Program-made: the position numbers and the translations under genes
Assembly (NCBI RefSeq): GCF_003369915.1
Contig: NC_046676.1
Span: 14,118,001 to 14,182,000 of the forward strand
Direction of reading: 5' to 3'
Length of the DNA stretch: 64,000 nucleotides
Source: Drosophila miranda
Lineage: Eukaryota; Arthropoda; Insecta; Diptera; Drosophilidae
In this document: positions 48,702 through 61,800 of the stretch, piece by piece
Position numbering within the stretch: the stretch's first letter is position 1
How the letters are laid out: each line of letters begins with the position of its first letter
The notes under the pieces: model-generated
Told to the model about the DNA's origin: nothing
Databases searched by the model: none
What the model saw: the letters and a program-made list of their open reading frames with translations, nothing else

Positions 48702-51700
48702 CCAGGGACGCAGGATGGCTCTAAGCTATAGTATTTATTGTACGAGTAATAATCAACTAGCACTAGCATTTAACCCGTATTCAAAGCAGACTGTAAGTTT
48801 AAGTTAGTCTGAAATTGTTTTTATTAACATACGAATAATGAAATTGAACAAAACCCTTAATAATTTGTTGTCAGTAAGTAAGTAGTATATAATGGTTATA
48901 TAGACAGTAAATATTGTATAAACGAATATCTTTACTGTATGTACCATTTTGTACCAGAGTAAATATTTTGTAATTGCAAATGTTAGATTTATGCATTCTT
49001 GAATTTTCATTTCTTTTTCTTTTCGTTATAATAGTTTTATTATCTTTAATTGGTTTTCTTGTTTCTGTTTTCTGTTTTCTGTTTTCGTTTTCGTTTTGTT
49101 TTTTGCATTTGATATGATTCGGTTCAAAATGTGTGTGTTGTTTAAGCAAATATTATGGTTAATGGTTCTTAATCTTGTTCGTTACTCTTTTATTACCCTT
49201 TTTGTATATCTTTTGTTTTATAAATTAATCTTTAGCTAAGCTGAGGAGCGTAGCGTTGCGGATCAAATCAATCAAAAGTTGATGGGTCTAAGGGGCTAGC
49301 TAACGAGGCAGTCAATGGCAATGGCAATGGAAATCCAAATGGAAATTTATGCAAACCATGCGGCAATAATTTGTTAACAATTTTCTGCTGCCCAATTATC
49401 GTTTTGAAAGAGACGAATTAAGCGGAAATTTTGATTTGATCCGTTGGAGCGTGTGGGGAGCGAGTGGAGCGCAGGCAATGGTTAAGCTAAGCTAGAATAG
49501 GAATTATTATAAAACTATGCATTGTCTCTTTTAGTTTATGTAATATTTAATTGCTTTTATTATACCTTAGCTGCTGCTACTGCTGCTGTTTTAGGACTAG
49601 GACTAGAACGACCAATAAGGTGGAAAATCAAAATAATTGACTTAGTTCTCAGAGCATGTTAAACAATTGTACGCCTTCTGCTGTAGCTTTGGTTTTCCGT
49701 TTTCTGTACGTATTAAATATTTATCTTTATTGCTGGTTCTTTGTGTTCCACTGTTTCCCTTTTATCTGTCCTTTTTCCATCCGCTGAAACGTCAACCTCA
49801 TCATCCATATACATATACTTTAATCTCAACAATATGTATATATAAATAAAATCGTGTATTCTGTAAGGCATGCCTAATCAAACCAGCCGTATTGCTAACT
49901 ATAGGTATATCTGTATGTACTATATGTAATCAGCCCCTAATCCGTCTCCAGTTGCTAATCCCTAGGGACTTCTGTTCTCGCTGCTGCTGCGGTGCCATTG
50001 CCATGAACTTTAAATGCATAGGACTCGGTTCTGTTTCAATTTGTGATGCTGTTTCTGCTTTTGCTCGGTTGGATTGGTTCTTGACTCGACTTGAATGGGA
50101 GCAAAGCATTATCTACTGCGATTACGAGTACGATTCGATAATGTCTAAAATCTAAATTTTTAAATCATCATTATTCGTTTTCCGTTGCTGCGTGTGTATG
50201 GCCTGATCTCTGTTCATTTGAGTTGGTTTCGGTTTTGGTAACGATGTCTATATAATTGAATATGCCTCATTCATTTTATTGTCGTTATACTCTATGACTA
50301 AATTAAACCTCCCATATTGCATCATTGCGTCGGCTCGGCTCGGCTCGGCTCGTCTAGCGTCGCTCTCTAATCGTAAACATCGTTTGAAGCGATTATTATT
50401 GAAAGATAACTCAAATTAAAGCTTCTTTGTTTGGGTTTTCATTTTCTTTGATGATTGGATGAGAGGTTCTATTGCTATTTCGTTACCGTTAATCATTATC
50501 GTTTATCGTTTATGTACAATCGAATACGAGTACTAAATATTGTAAATCCTATGTCATACAATATATAATCCTTGCAACTGTTAGGCAATGTACCATTATT
50601 AAATATCACTTAATTGACGAGTGTTTGGTTTCTGTCTGTTGTTGGTTTTGTTTTGCTTTTGCTTTTGCTTTTGTGTCGGTTTTTTCTTTTGGTTTTTCAC
50701 ATTTTCATATTTCATTTATCTCTGTTAACATTTCTAATTAAAAATTACGATTTTAGTTTGGTTTTTTTTTTTTGTTTTTTTTTTTTGGTATCATTTTGCT
50801 TGTTCTTGTTGTTTTTTGTGTGTAAAAATTGCAGTTAAAATCACAATTAATTTGTTGTGTGTACGATATTTTGTTTGTTCTTGGAGAAAACGATTTAGTT
50901 GGTACCATAGAATTTCAATTTACTATCAATCGCTGTCTGATTGTCTGTTGTTGTTAGGTTTCGAAAATAGAGTAAGAGTAAGAGTAGAGTAAAGTCGAGT
51001 GGAGTGTGCACTGCTTTGGAGGCTGCTGGTGTATTTCGGTTTCGGTTTTCCTCGTATAGTACTATGTATAATAATCATACCGCAAAACTCGTGTTCGATG
51101 TGTAAACTTAATGCGATCACAATGACGACTTAAGAGCGAGAGAACAACACTTAAAATATAACAAAAACACGAAAAGTTTCTTGGAAACTTGGCCCAGGGC
51201 CAAGCCCTTATCAAAGTTGTACAAAGATGTCACGTACATAGTTGTAAAGTGTAAATCATTATGTTAAAATAGAGTTCTTGTGGAAGCTTACTGGTTTGTT
51301 CTTTTGTTTCATAGGAGACCACAATTGTTGCAAGTTGGTTTTGATTTAAGCTACTCTAAATCATATAATAAATTAACTAATCATTAGTTCACAACAATAA
51401 AAGTTATTCGTTAGGTAGGACTGCGGTTCATCTGGCTGATTGCTGATTGATTTCGATTTGGTTTGGTTTGGTTTGGTTTGGATTAGTTCGATTACGATTT
51501 GACTTCGATTCTAGTGCTATCTTCTGGATAGTATATTATTTCCCGATTGGATTGGGTTTAATATTAGATTCACTTGACATTGTTCTTCGACTTAAGTTAT
51601 TACTGGAGGATGCTGAAGAAGAGAGATGGATAGAGAGACACATGTACGGGTAAGTTGAGGGTGTGGATATCCAAATACTCATATGTACAATACATGATAA

Positions 51701-52522
51701 TCAAAACTACTAATACTTCGCTTTTGTACTTCGAACAATCGGTAATGAATAATAATCGCTTATCGGTATCGCTAGCGCTATCGTAATCGGTAATTGTATG
51801 CGGTATCGTAGTCGTAACGAAAAACCTTTATAAATATTTTATTAAATTTGCACTAACTAATGTTATACATATGTACGTATGCTAAGACCTGGTACCATAC
51901 GGCATACGCTATGTAAAGTATATGTATCTATAAGTATAGTATTAGCTCATTAGTTTAAAATACTTCCTTTGGCATATGTACAAAATATATTCATATGTAT
52001 CGATAATTGAGAAAAAAAAAAAATCTACTGTCATGAGCCTAGATCTGACCGCGATAGTTACACATATGCATAGTTGCATATGCATGTATAAATGTGTGTA
52101 TTGAATGCTCGAGCATGCATGCAATGCCAATCTCTTTGTATCGTATTGTATAGTTCAAAAACAACCTTCGAAAATATCCAAGAAATACCTCGATATGACT
52201 TCAACTTAGAACCGAACGGCCGGTAAGCTATTGACATATGTTCTGCACTTTTCTCCGATACCGATTCGTATTCTGATTGTGATAGTTATTCTATGATTCT
52301 GATTCTTATTCCGAATCTTTTTTTTTGTTTTGATTTGATTCGCGATCCGTGTACACAATGTACGGTTTGTTTAATGCACGTTTTTGTTAACACAGAGTTT
52401 AATATTGATTTCTTCTCCACCTCCACCATCTTCTGGTCAGCGTAGATTGATATTGTATATAAATTTGGATAGTTCCGTATATGTATATGTGTATATATCC
52501 TATAAAGCGACTAGTATGTATG

Positions 52523-52553
<31 letters not shown>

Positions 52554-52820
52554 ATATATGTAATCGACTACGATAACAAAGGGGTACCCCGACCACGCCT
52601 ATGCCTAAGCCTAAGCCTAAGAAACTACGAGTTCTGAGACAAATGCACACAGGAATCGGCATCAGATTTGCGCTCAGGTCGAAGGTTGTCAACTTGGACG
52701 CCGGCCAGTGACAGCCGAGGATGATGATGTTGACGAGCAGCAGGCACTGATCCTGCTGCTGGTGCTACTACTGCTGCTGCTGCTGCTGCTGGAATCCTGC
52801 TGCCGACTGTTGACCGAAGG
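48702..52820. other. 4.1-kb region between convergent channel genes, probable long 3' UTRs
   Basis: No coding exon seen. It must hold the 3' ends of painless (plus) and NaCP60E (minus). The sequence is AT-rich and full of short T-rich repeats: TTTTCTGT units near 49065-49105, GGTTT units near 51460-51480, CGGCT units near 50333-50355, a (TA)n tract near 52519-52545 and three CCTAAG units near 52603-52621. Long neural 3' UTRs are common for fly channel genes, so most of it may be NaCP60E 3' UTR; that is inference. Confidence 0.45.
52519..52558. repeat. (TA)n-rich microsatellite
   Basis: TATG/TATA units with about nine pure TA repeats in the middle. Confidence 0.9.
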
Positions 52821-55800
52821 TCATCTCTGTTGGTCCTCGGCTGGAAGTGCTTCAGCTTCAATTCCTCTTTCAGCTGCTGTCTGCTCCTCATCCTCGTCGA
52901 GTGTGTCCATCTCGACAATTTCGTTGCCAGTGGCTTTGTCGGGATTGTAGTCGTAGAACACCTGCGATGTGTCCCCCTGCACATTCACATCGATGGGAGA
53001 TGGATCCACCTCCACACCGATCGTTACGGCTGTGGATGTAGCAGCCAATTCCGTACTGAAGTCGCCGCGTGGCGGCTCCTTGGGACTGTCCACCATTATC
53101 TGTACGGTAGGCATCAGGGACTTGTCCATGGGGCTCTCCGACGAACCCGTGCTGATGCGAATCTGCGGCGGCTTGGGCTTATCGTGCCCATTGCCATTGC
53201 CCGTTGAGAAGAGGCTACCCTCGTCTTCCTCCTTGTACTCTTCGCTCTCGCGGTGCACCAGCACATGGACTAGTGTGGCATTGTCCGGCCGCAGGCCGAG
53301 GGCATGCATGTGCGGATGCGTCTGTTGATCCGGCGATGGCCGGGTTACGATCACCTCGGGGGCAGGTCCCTCCGCTGAAAGTTTGTCAAAACAAAGATGA
53401 CTTTAGTGGGGTTTGCTCTCGTGGAGGGAGTCTCAAGTACAAATTACACATACAGACAAAAGCGTTCTTGTTAACTCTTAAAGCGCTTTGTGCTGACAGA
53501 CCTCTTTCAAGGGGGGGTTTCTTTCGTATGAAACTAGAGGCGCGCTTACGTGAGTTAACCGGCCCCCCCACCACCTGTTGTCTGTCGCTGTCGGAGGCGG
53601 ATGCTGCTGTCGCAGTGGCGGTGGCGGAGGCCGCACCAGAGGCGCTGACGGAGACAGAGGCTGAGGTGGTAGTGTTGGTCGTGGGATTGATAGCAGCTGT
53701 TGTGGGTGAAATGCACGCATTAGTGGTTGACAATTGTGGTGAGCACAACGCACAGAATAATACAAAATAGGTTGTGTGGATAGGTCAAATACAGATACAA
53801 TTACAGTTACGGATACGGATAAAGAGTAACATATGTCGGAGAGAGAGAGAGAGAGAGAGAGAGTATATACAGAGAATGAAGAAAAACTCATAATTATCGG
53901 TAGAGAGCGAGAGTTCACAGATTGGTTTCAATGAAATGCATCACAATGAGAAGTAGAAGCCATATGGATATGATCTTGATTGATGCTTAGATTCAGATTA
54001 AGATTGAGGTGCAGTGGTTGGTTCGTTGGTTCAAGGTGCTGTCGTTTCAGTGGTTTCGGTGGCTATGTACAGGGAGTATTTACAAATAGCAAACGTGGTG
54101 AATGATTTAACTGACTGAGTGGATAGGTGGGTGATAAGGCACTTGTCAATAATTACTTTTTCTATGTACTGAAGGTGAGGTTAAGCTGTCATCGACAGCA
54201 TCCTGATGACGCAAAAAGAAATTATAAAAGCTTCGGCGACGACTTGCTCTAGGCGCTTCCACAAATATGCTACCGCTAATAATAGTAATAGTTAAGTAGT
54301 TGAAATAGCAGTAATAGTAACAATCATAAACATGAGAATTGGTCATTTGATCTGGTTTCGATTTGGATGTGGATGTTGAGATTTGAGAAAATGTGTGTAG
54401 AATGCTCGGTTGTGGGTAGATTAGATTATTCGATTACTTATAGTAGCTATAGATCAAGAGCCTTTGTTTCGTAGAAACTTTTCTGCAATTTTTCGACGAC
54501 ATTACATAGAAGAAAATAGTTGATAAGCTGTACATCGTTATGCATGAGCTTGGATGGGTTTCTACGGGTTTTCAGAGCTCCATAATTCCAATTTACCTGG
54601 TGAATTTGGATGGTTGTACGTATCAATGCTGCTACAATGAAATCTACAGAAAATCTTTTGCAAAAATAAACGAAAAACGATCTATAAGGGCAGGCAACCA
54701 ATAAAAATCAACTCAAATTGCGCATTCTCGATGCCATAGAGAGTCGGAGTCGGGTGTAGTCGGAGGTGGGAGTGGATCTACAAGTTCAACGAATTCCGGT
54801 AAGGCCACTACTTGAATAATTGAATAATACATATACTCAAATTTATTATTAGAGCTGCAATAAGTTGTTGTTCAGATAGTTTTTTGGAAAATTGTTGAAT
54901 AGTTGTTGTAGAGAGAGGGCGTTTTAGACGGCAAATGAGTATTTGACAGAGCTTTGCGTTCGCTTTAATGATCTGAATTGAGCTTGAGTTGAGTTAAGTT
55001 GAGTTTTTGGGAGCGAGTTTGGATGGTAACTAGAAACTAGATAAGATACATTTTTGAGCAGTCGACTGGTACGAGTACTGAATGGTGGAATCAATACATA
55101 TACATTTACTTAATATAGCAGAGTATACAACAAATATGAGTGAGTTATAGACGAGAACTAAAAACGAAGTTTGTAAGTTTGCTTATTGCATTTGGTTGAT
55201 TTGATCTGTTTTCTGATTGTTGTTTTTTCTGTTTTTAAGACTGTAGGTTTATGGGTTTGGCTAGCTAAGCTAAGCAGCTGTTATAGGATTGGATAGGAGT
55301 GATTGAGCCTTTACCTAGGTAATTCAAGCCACTAGGCTGGGAGTCACTTCTGAGAACCGCTGTGACCATATCTGCGAGCAGGGACTCATAGTTTAGGGAG
55401 ATACAAGAGGATATGCTAGAAATAGGGCTTAAGTTCATATAGGTACACTGTGGACACACAAAACATTAAATTTATCGAGCATGGATCGACGGGTATGTTG
55501 TCTGGTTATTTGGTTTTTTGGTTTTTGGTTATCTGGTTGCATGGTTTGAAGGCGGCATGAGCATGGAAAGCCTTTCGATTTCGTATTCGTCTAAAAATTG
55601 CATTTCAAATTCATCGCAGCCATGGATACACATACACATATATATGGAGTGTCTTTGTATGGGTGAGTGTGTACGTGTGTCTGTGTGTGGATGGAGTGTG
55701 TGTGTGTGTGTGTGTTTTGCTGGGTGTAAGAGGGTGGACCTGGAGATAACTACCGTTTGCCCATATCGTCGCTTTGCTGCTTGATATCCTTGACGACATC

Positions 55801-58800
55801 GTCGGCCCCCGAGACTAGCATCAGCGGCAGATTCAGCCAGGGCCCGGCCAGCTCACTCAGATCGGAGCCATCAGAGGCACGCGAGGACTTCCGCGATGAG
55901 GCACGACTGGAGCAGGCGGTTCCCCGACGACTGACCTGCAAGAACTCGAAAAGTTATCCATAAGTATAGTAAGAAATCGGATGGCGACTCACCTGCAGAT
56001 GGAAAAAGTTTAGAGCCGAGAGCTTCGATTGCCATCCGCCGGGGCTGGAGGTTTGGGTGGCACTGTCGCCGGAATTGGAGCGCTCCTTTTCATTCTTGCG
56101 CCTGTGAAGTTGAAGAGACACCACAGCGAGTTATACATTTGCAGATACGTATTATTGGAAAAGTAAAAAGTGTTCAAAGTTATGTTGTGGACTGGTGGTG
56201 TAGTATGTAGTACCGCAAATAGTCCTTCCAGCCGGTCTGTATGGTCTTGGCCGCCTTTTCCTGGCGCTTCCAGATCCGCGTCGACGAAACAATTTCCAAT
56301 TCTTTGCGCGTTGGAAACTGTTTCTTGAACTTGACATCCATTTGTTCCTGCAACTGTTTGAAGTTATCGGTCTCCTCGACATGACCTAGCACGTGCTTCA
56401 CGAGCGCGTGCAAAATATCGAGACAGTGTATTTTATTACCCTTAGAGATGGGCAGATTAAATGACACTAGAGCGACATTATTAGGCTTCGAGATGCCCAA
56501 TGGTGGATCGAGAGAGGCAATAAAATCGGACAGTTGCGAGAAGTGTATAAACTGGGTGGCATGTGGATCATATCTGAAATTAAATCAATTGCAAATCCAT
56601 TAACCAACATCGCTCTCTCTCTCTCTCCAATCTAGCTTGTGGCTGCTCTGGAGTTGTTCGTCTGCTACTCTAATGGAATGGGGAAACACCTACTTGGACC
56701 AACGTATGTAAAACATCTCCAAGTCGTCTTCGACAATCCCAATCTCCTCTTCCTGGTGCGCCTGGTTGAAGTTCTCCAGAATTATGGCAATGTACATGTT
56801 GATCACAATCATGTAGCTGATAATGATGAAGCTCGTAAAGTAAGTAATGGCCAGCAAAGGGTGGCCGCAGTCGCCATTAGTCTGCCGGTTGAAAAAGGGA
56901 TCGCAGTCGGGTGGTTGGATCATCAGCGACTCGAGAACGTCGTTCCATCCGGCTGAAGTCATCAGGCGAAAGAGCAGCTGCATGCTCCGCCCGAAGGTCT
57001 GGAAGTTCACCATGTCGTCCAAGGCGCCCTGCAGCTTCACGTGCCCAAAGAGCGACATGCCCAGTATGGCATAGATGAAGGTAATCAGTCCCAGCAAGGC
57101 ACCAATGTTGAAGAGAGCTGGCAGCGACACTACCAGCGCAAAAAGCAGCTTCCTTATGCCCTTGGCCGCCTTTATCAGGCGCAGGATGCGCCCTATACGA
57201 AATACTCGGACGACGCGCAGTAGTGTCGGACTGATTGGCAGGTCGATCATGATGTCCTCCATTAGAATGCCAAAGATAGAGGCCAGCACCAGTAGGAAGT
57301 CGAATACGTTCCATGGGACCGTGAAGTAATGATAGCGTAGTCCCACAATCTTGACAATGGCCTCTGCAGGAAGAAAAATATTGGCGAAAGGATCAGCAAT
57401 AGATCCAAGTTATTCCTTGGCTTGTTTCCTGTTCGCTCCCTTACCCAGACCAAAGACCGTGGTGAAGAAGGCGTTGCTCACTTCCAGTATAAAGAAGACC
57501 GCATGCGGTTGATCGTAGTGCTCGATGCCCATGGTAAGCATGTTGAGAAAAATCAGTACAAAGATCGCAATCTCGAACCTGCACGTCGTCAGAGAGATAC
57601 CACAAAGATCTATTAATGTTTTTCTTCAAAGTAGAAGCTTCGGGCGAGCCGAAGTCGTGGTGCTCCTCAGAGATATAGACAATAAAGGGGATATTTACAG
57701 GCAGTGAAAGGAGCACCATAGGTTGCTAATAGATAGATTTATAGAGAGATAGTGAGAGAGTAAACTATATCTAAGGCTAAATCGTACATGCTGATTCCAT
57801 TAAAACACACCAAGAGGTAAAACCCCACCCTTGCGGATGACTCGAACATCCCCAGGACAGCTACTCATGCCCAGAGTGCGGGGAATTAGGGGAAATATCA
57901 TAGAATATCCAAGTATCATAGTAAAAAAAGTGCTCTACAAGTATTACTTATTATATGCTTCGGGATATGGGATACAGATACAGAGAGTTAGGAGGCATTT
58001 TTGATGGTGTTTGGCCGGGTCTCCATCACTGAAGAGGCGTCAAACACCCTGGTGATGATCAAAAATGCTGGGAATTTCAAGTGTTCAAATGATTTTTATC
58101 ACCAAATCAGAAACAACCGAGAGTTGTGTGAACGCCTAACCGTATAGACAACTAATAGTTACAGTTACAGTTACAGTTACAGTTAGAGTTAGATTACAAG
58201 TTAGATTTAGAGTAGGCAAGAGACAAGAGACAAGAGAGAGGTAGAGAAAGAGTAATAGTAACTAATAGTAGGCATAAACTATAAGATACTCGTAGGAATA
58301 CGTAATTTGCTTGTCTTAGATTGAGCTGGTTTTTATCATATTGGTTTTGATCATATGGTTTGTTTACCTTCTCGAATTGGATAAATCATAAAACATAGCT
58401 AAAAAATGATTTATAGGTCGCTTAATAACTTTCTGTGGTTTCTTTCGTCCCAATTTTTTCATAGCCGTGTAATAGTGTTTTTGAGATTCGGTGAGAAACA
58501 TTTCCAACACTCCTCCTTCATACTATATAAAAGTGATGAGAATAGAATGAACATTTAATCATATATATACAGTCCACAGTTAGGTAACGTAACGCTCTAG
58601 GCTATATACAACTCGACACAACAGATCAGAAACATTATCAGCAATACATTAACGATCGGGGTACACAAATTGATGGAGTGGACAATCAAACAGATCGGTG
58701 ACGACGGATGGATATATGTACTATATGTATGTACAGATTATACATTTATATATATGTAGATATAAATTGATATATATATATATAGATGCGGACCAGATGC

Positions 58801-61800
58801 AGGGGCCCAGATGTACCATAGGCCAATGGACTTACCTTCTTCTTGAGCATATTGAAGTTATCAATGATAACTCCAATGAACAGATTGAGTGTGAAGAACG
58901 ATCCGCACACAATAAATATAACAAAATAAATATAAGCATAGAGATTGGCCTCCCGCTGCGGCTGCAGGTCCACGCCCCGGGCGTCCACGGCATCCGCCAT
59001 CACCTCCATCCAGCCCTCGAAGGTTGCGACCTGTAGCAGGGCCAGGTAGCCCATGCCCACATGATCGAAGGTGATCTTCGAGTTGATCCACGTGTAGTTC
59101 TGCTCAATGCAGTCCCACTTGTCGTTCACCTCCTGCACGCAAAAAATGGAGAAGGAAATATGAGTAGGGTGGGTTTGTACAGTCACACAGGACAGGTAGA
59201 TCGTTCTCCTGCTCCATATTGGGAGTGTAGTGTGTAGTGTACTCACAGTAATTGGCAGCAATTCTCCCATTTCATTGACGCACTTGAAAAACTTCCCACC
59301 AAAGAACTGAACACCCATTATTGAGAAGATCAACCAAAAAACCAAACAAACCAAAAGTACATTGAAAATTGATGGTATTGCATACATGAGAGCGTTTACT
59401 ACAATCCGCATTCCTTGCCACCTGGAATAGAAATGGAATGGATGAAATGCTAGTCATTACTGGGATGTATACTGGAGATCGTCGCTTCGTTGCACATCTA
59501 TTTGTTTTTGCAATGGGTGCTAATTGATTACGGTTCTGGTGCAAACAAGTGGAGTTCTTTTTTGAATGATTCTCATCTAACCATTACAAGTACTATTACT
59601 ATGCATATGTACATTGTCTACTTATTATAAATTTTAGGTTATTTACAAAGATTATACATATATGTATGCAGTTTTTGTGAAGGTAGAGGATAGACAAATC
59701 AAGGCTTCGGGCTACAGACTAGACAGAGGCGAGGAGGATGCAATGCAAAGTGTTCTACGTATTTCTATTCGAAATCCATAAAGAAGACGAGATTGTATTA
59801 AACACTGCACAGCTCTGACGAAAGCCGTATCGACAACTGACCGACATCTTCCAGAAATAGTAAGAGATACAAGAAAGTACGAAGAGTAGTAGTAGTAGTA
59901 GTAGTAGTTGCAAAAAGGCAAGAAGTAGCCTATGTGGACAGCTCTTACTTCATTGGATGCACAGGTGTTTGAGAAGGTTGTGGTGCAGCCTATAGACTAG
60001 ACCAGCGACTGGTCGACTTACCGAGAGATCGCTCTCAGGGGTCTCAGGGCACGCAGGGTGCGTAATGACCGCAGAACCTTGAGGTTCTCATTCTCTTCAA
60101 TTAGCAGCGAGAAAACCGATACCTATGGAAGAAAAAGACCAATCAGAGAATGTGCATCAAAGGGCTTATTTATGTAGATGCACTCACAAACACTATGATA
60201 AAATCGAGTATGGTCCAGAAGCTCGTGAAGTACTTGGAGAATCCCAGCGCCAGCCACTTGAGTATCATTTCCACCACGAAGATCAGGCAGAAGGAGAAGT
60301 TGGTCCAGTAGAGTACGCGCTTCAGCGTCTTGTTGCTGTCCAGGTAGATGTCCTCGAAGCAAAGCGTGATACTCGACGCAAAGATCAGCACTAGCACAAA
60401 CCACTCAAAGGCCGGAGTATCGACAACCGTCAAGACAGCCGTCCTAATGCGGGTCCACTGCTTGGCGCTCGGGGTGTCCATGCAGGACATAAACCAAGGG
60501 CAACGGAAGTAAAAGCTGCCAGTATGAAAATAGGGAAAACAGGGAAATAGCATTAGAAGATGTAATTGGGGATCTTTTCAAATACTCACTGCTCGTAGCA
60601 CTTCTGGGGGAAGCAGTCATCTGGCACCTTCGGCGGCTTCGCCTGCCCATAGCTCGGAAAAGTCATGGGATCATTGTAAGCGCCCTGCGAGTTACGTCTC
60701 CCACCGACGGTGAGGTCGTCTACGTAGGAAACCAAACAATGCCATGGTTTTTCGGTCAGTCGAGTGAAGGCCGACGGCTTCTGTGCCGCCTTTTCCGGCT
60801 GATCGGATTGCTCAGTCTTGTGGGTGTGGGCGAGAGCCAGGGCCAGGGCCGAGCTGGTGTCGGCGGCGCCCGAGCTGTGCGACTCGGTGCGCGCGGACTG
60901 GAAGGAAGCGGCTTTGTCTAAAGTCGATTGTGGGTGCTCCATGGGGCGTCGCCTCTGCCCTGCCTTTGGGTGTGCTTGTGAGTGGCCATTGCCGTGCCGA
61001 TGGCCAGACCCATGGGTGTGCCTTTGGCCGTGACCATGAGAGGGGGCCGTTTGGATGCTCGTAGCATGAAAGTGCTGCTGGTGCTCGGTGAGGGCGGCCA
61101 GCGGGGGCGTGGGCGTGACCTTTAGCGATGATATTTGCGCCAGTGTCGGTGGCTCAATGCTCGACTTCAAGGAGGTGGGTGGCGTGGCGGGTACACCAGT
61201 GGACAATGGCAGAACAAGCTTCTGCTTCTGGATGAGCAGGTTCTCGTAGGAGTTGGTACTCTTGAGCGAGAGACTGTCCAGGCGCAGCTGGTCGCTGTTG
61301 AGAAACTTGCGCGGCATCTTCTCCGATTCGATGCGTAGCGTGGAGATCGGCTTTTCCTCCTCCGGCAGCTCCTCCAGCCGCTCGATCAGCGACAACCGCT
61401 TGAAGCGATCGAATTGAACCGTGAATGGGTCGATCTTGCGGCGCGTGAAGGGCGACTGGCTGGCGCCTGGACCTTGGCTGGTGGCTGCCACTGCCATGGC
61501 CTCCATGGCCACGAAAGGCGCATGGATTTGATCACAGATTTTGCGTATTTCATTCGATATGCTAAAGTCCTCGTCGATCTTGCGCTGCTTCTCCAGGCTG
61601 CGGCGTTTTATCTTCACGGACTGCCGCTGGGCGGCGGAGCTAACGGACTGGGAGCGTCTCGGAACGCTGGATAGGTCGTAGCTGTCATAAGGATTGAGTG
61701 GATGCACTACCTCATCGGCGGCTGTGCGCTCCGAGGCTCCCGTGATAATGGCAATGTGCTCCATGATCGCTTTGGTGGCCTCGTCGGCCGCCGGGGAGGG

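Noticed and set aside
52821-53354. Last NaCP60E exon as an independent gene starting with Met at 53354
   Set aside because: The first codon there is GTG and the acceptor at 53375 joins it in phase to the channel's tail.
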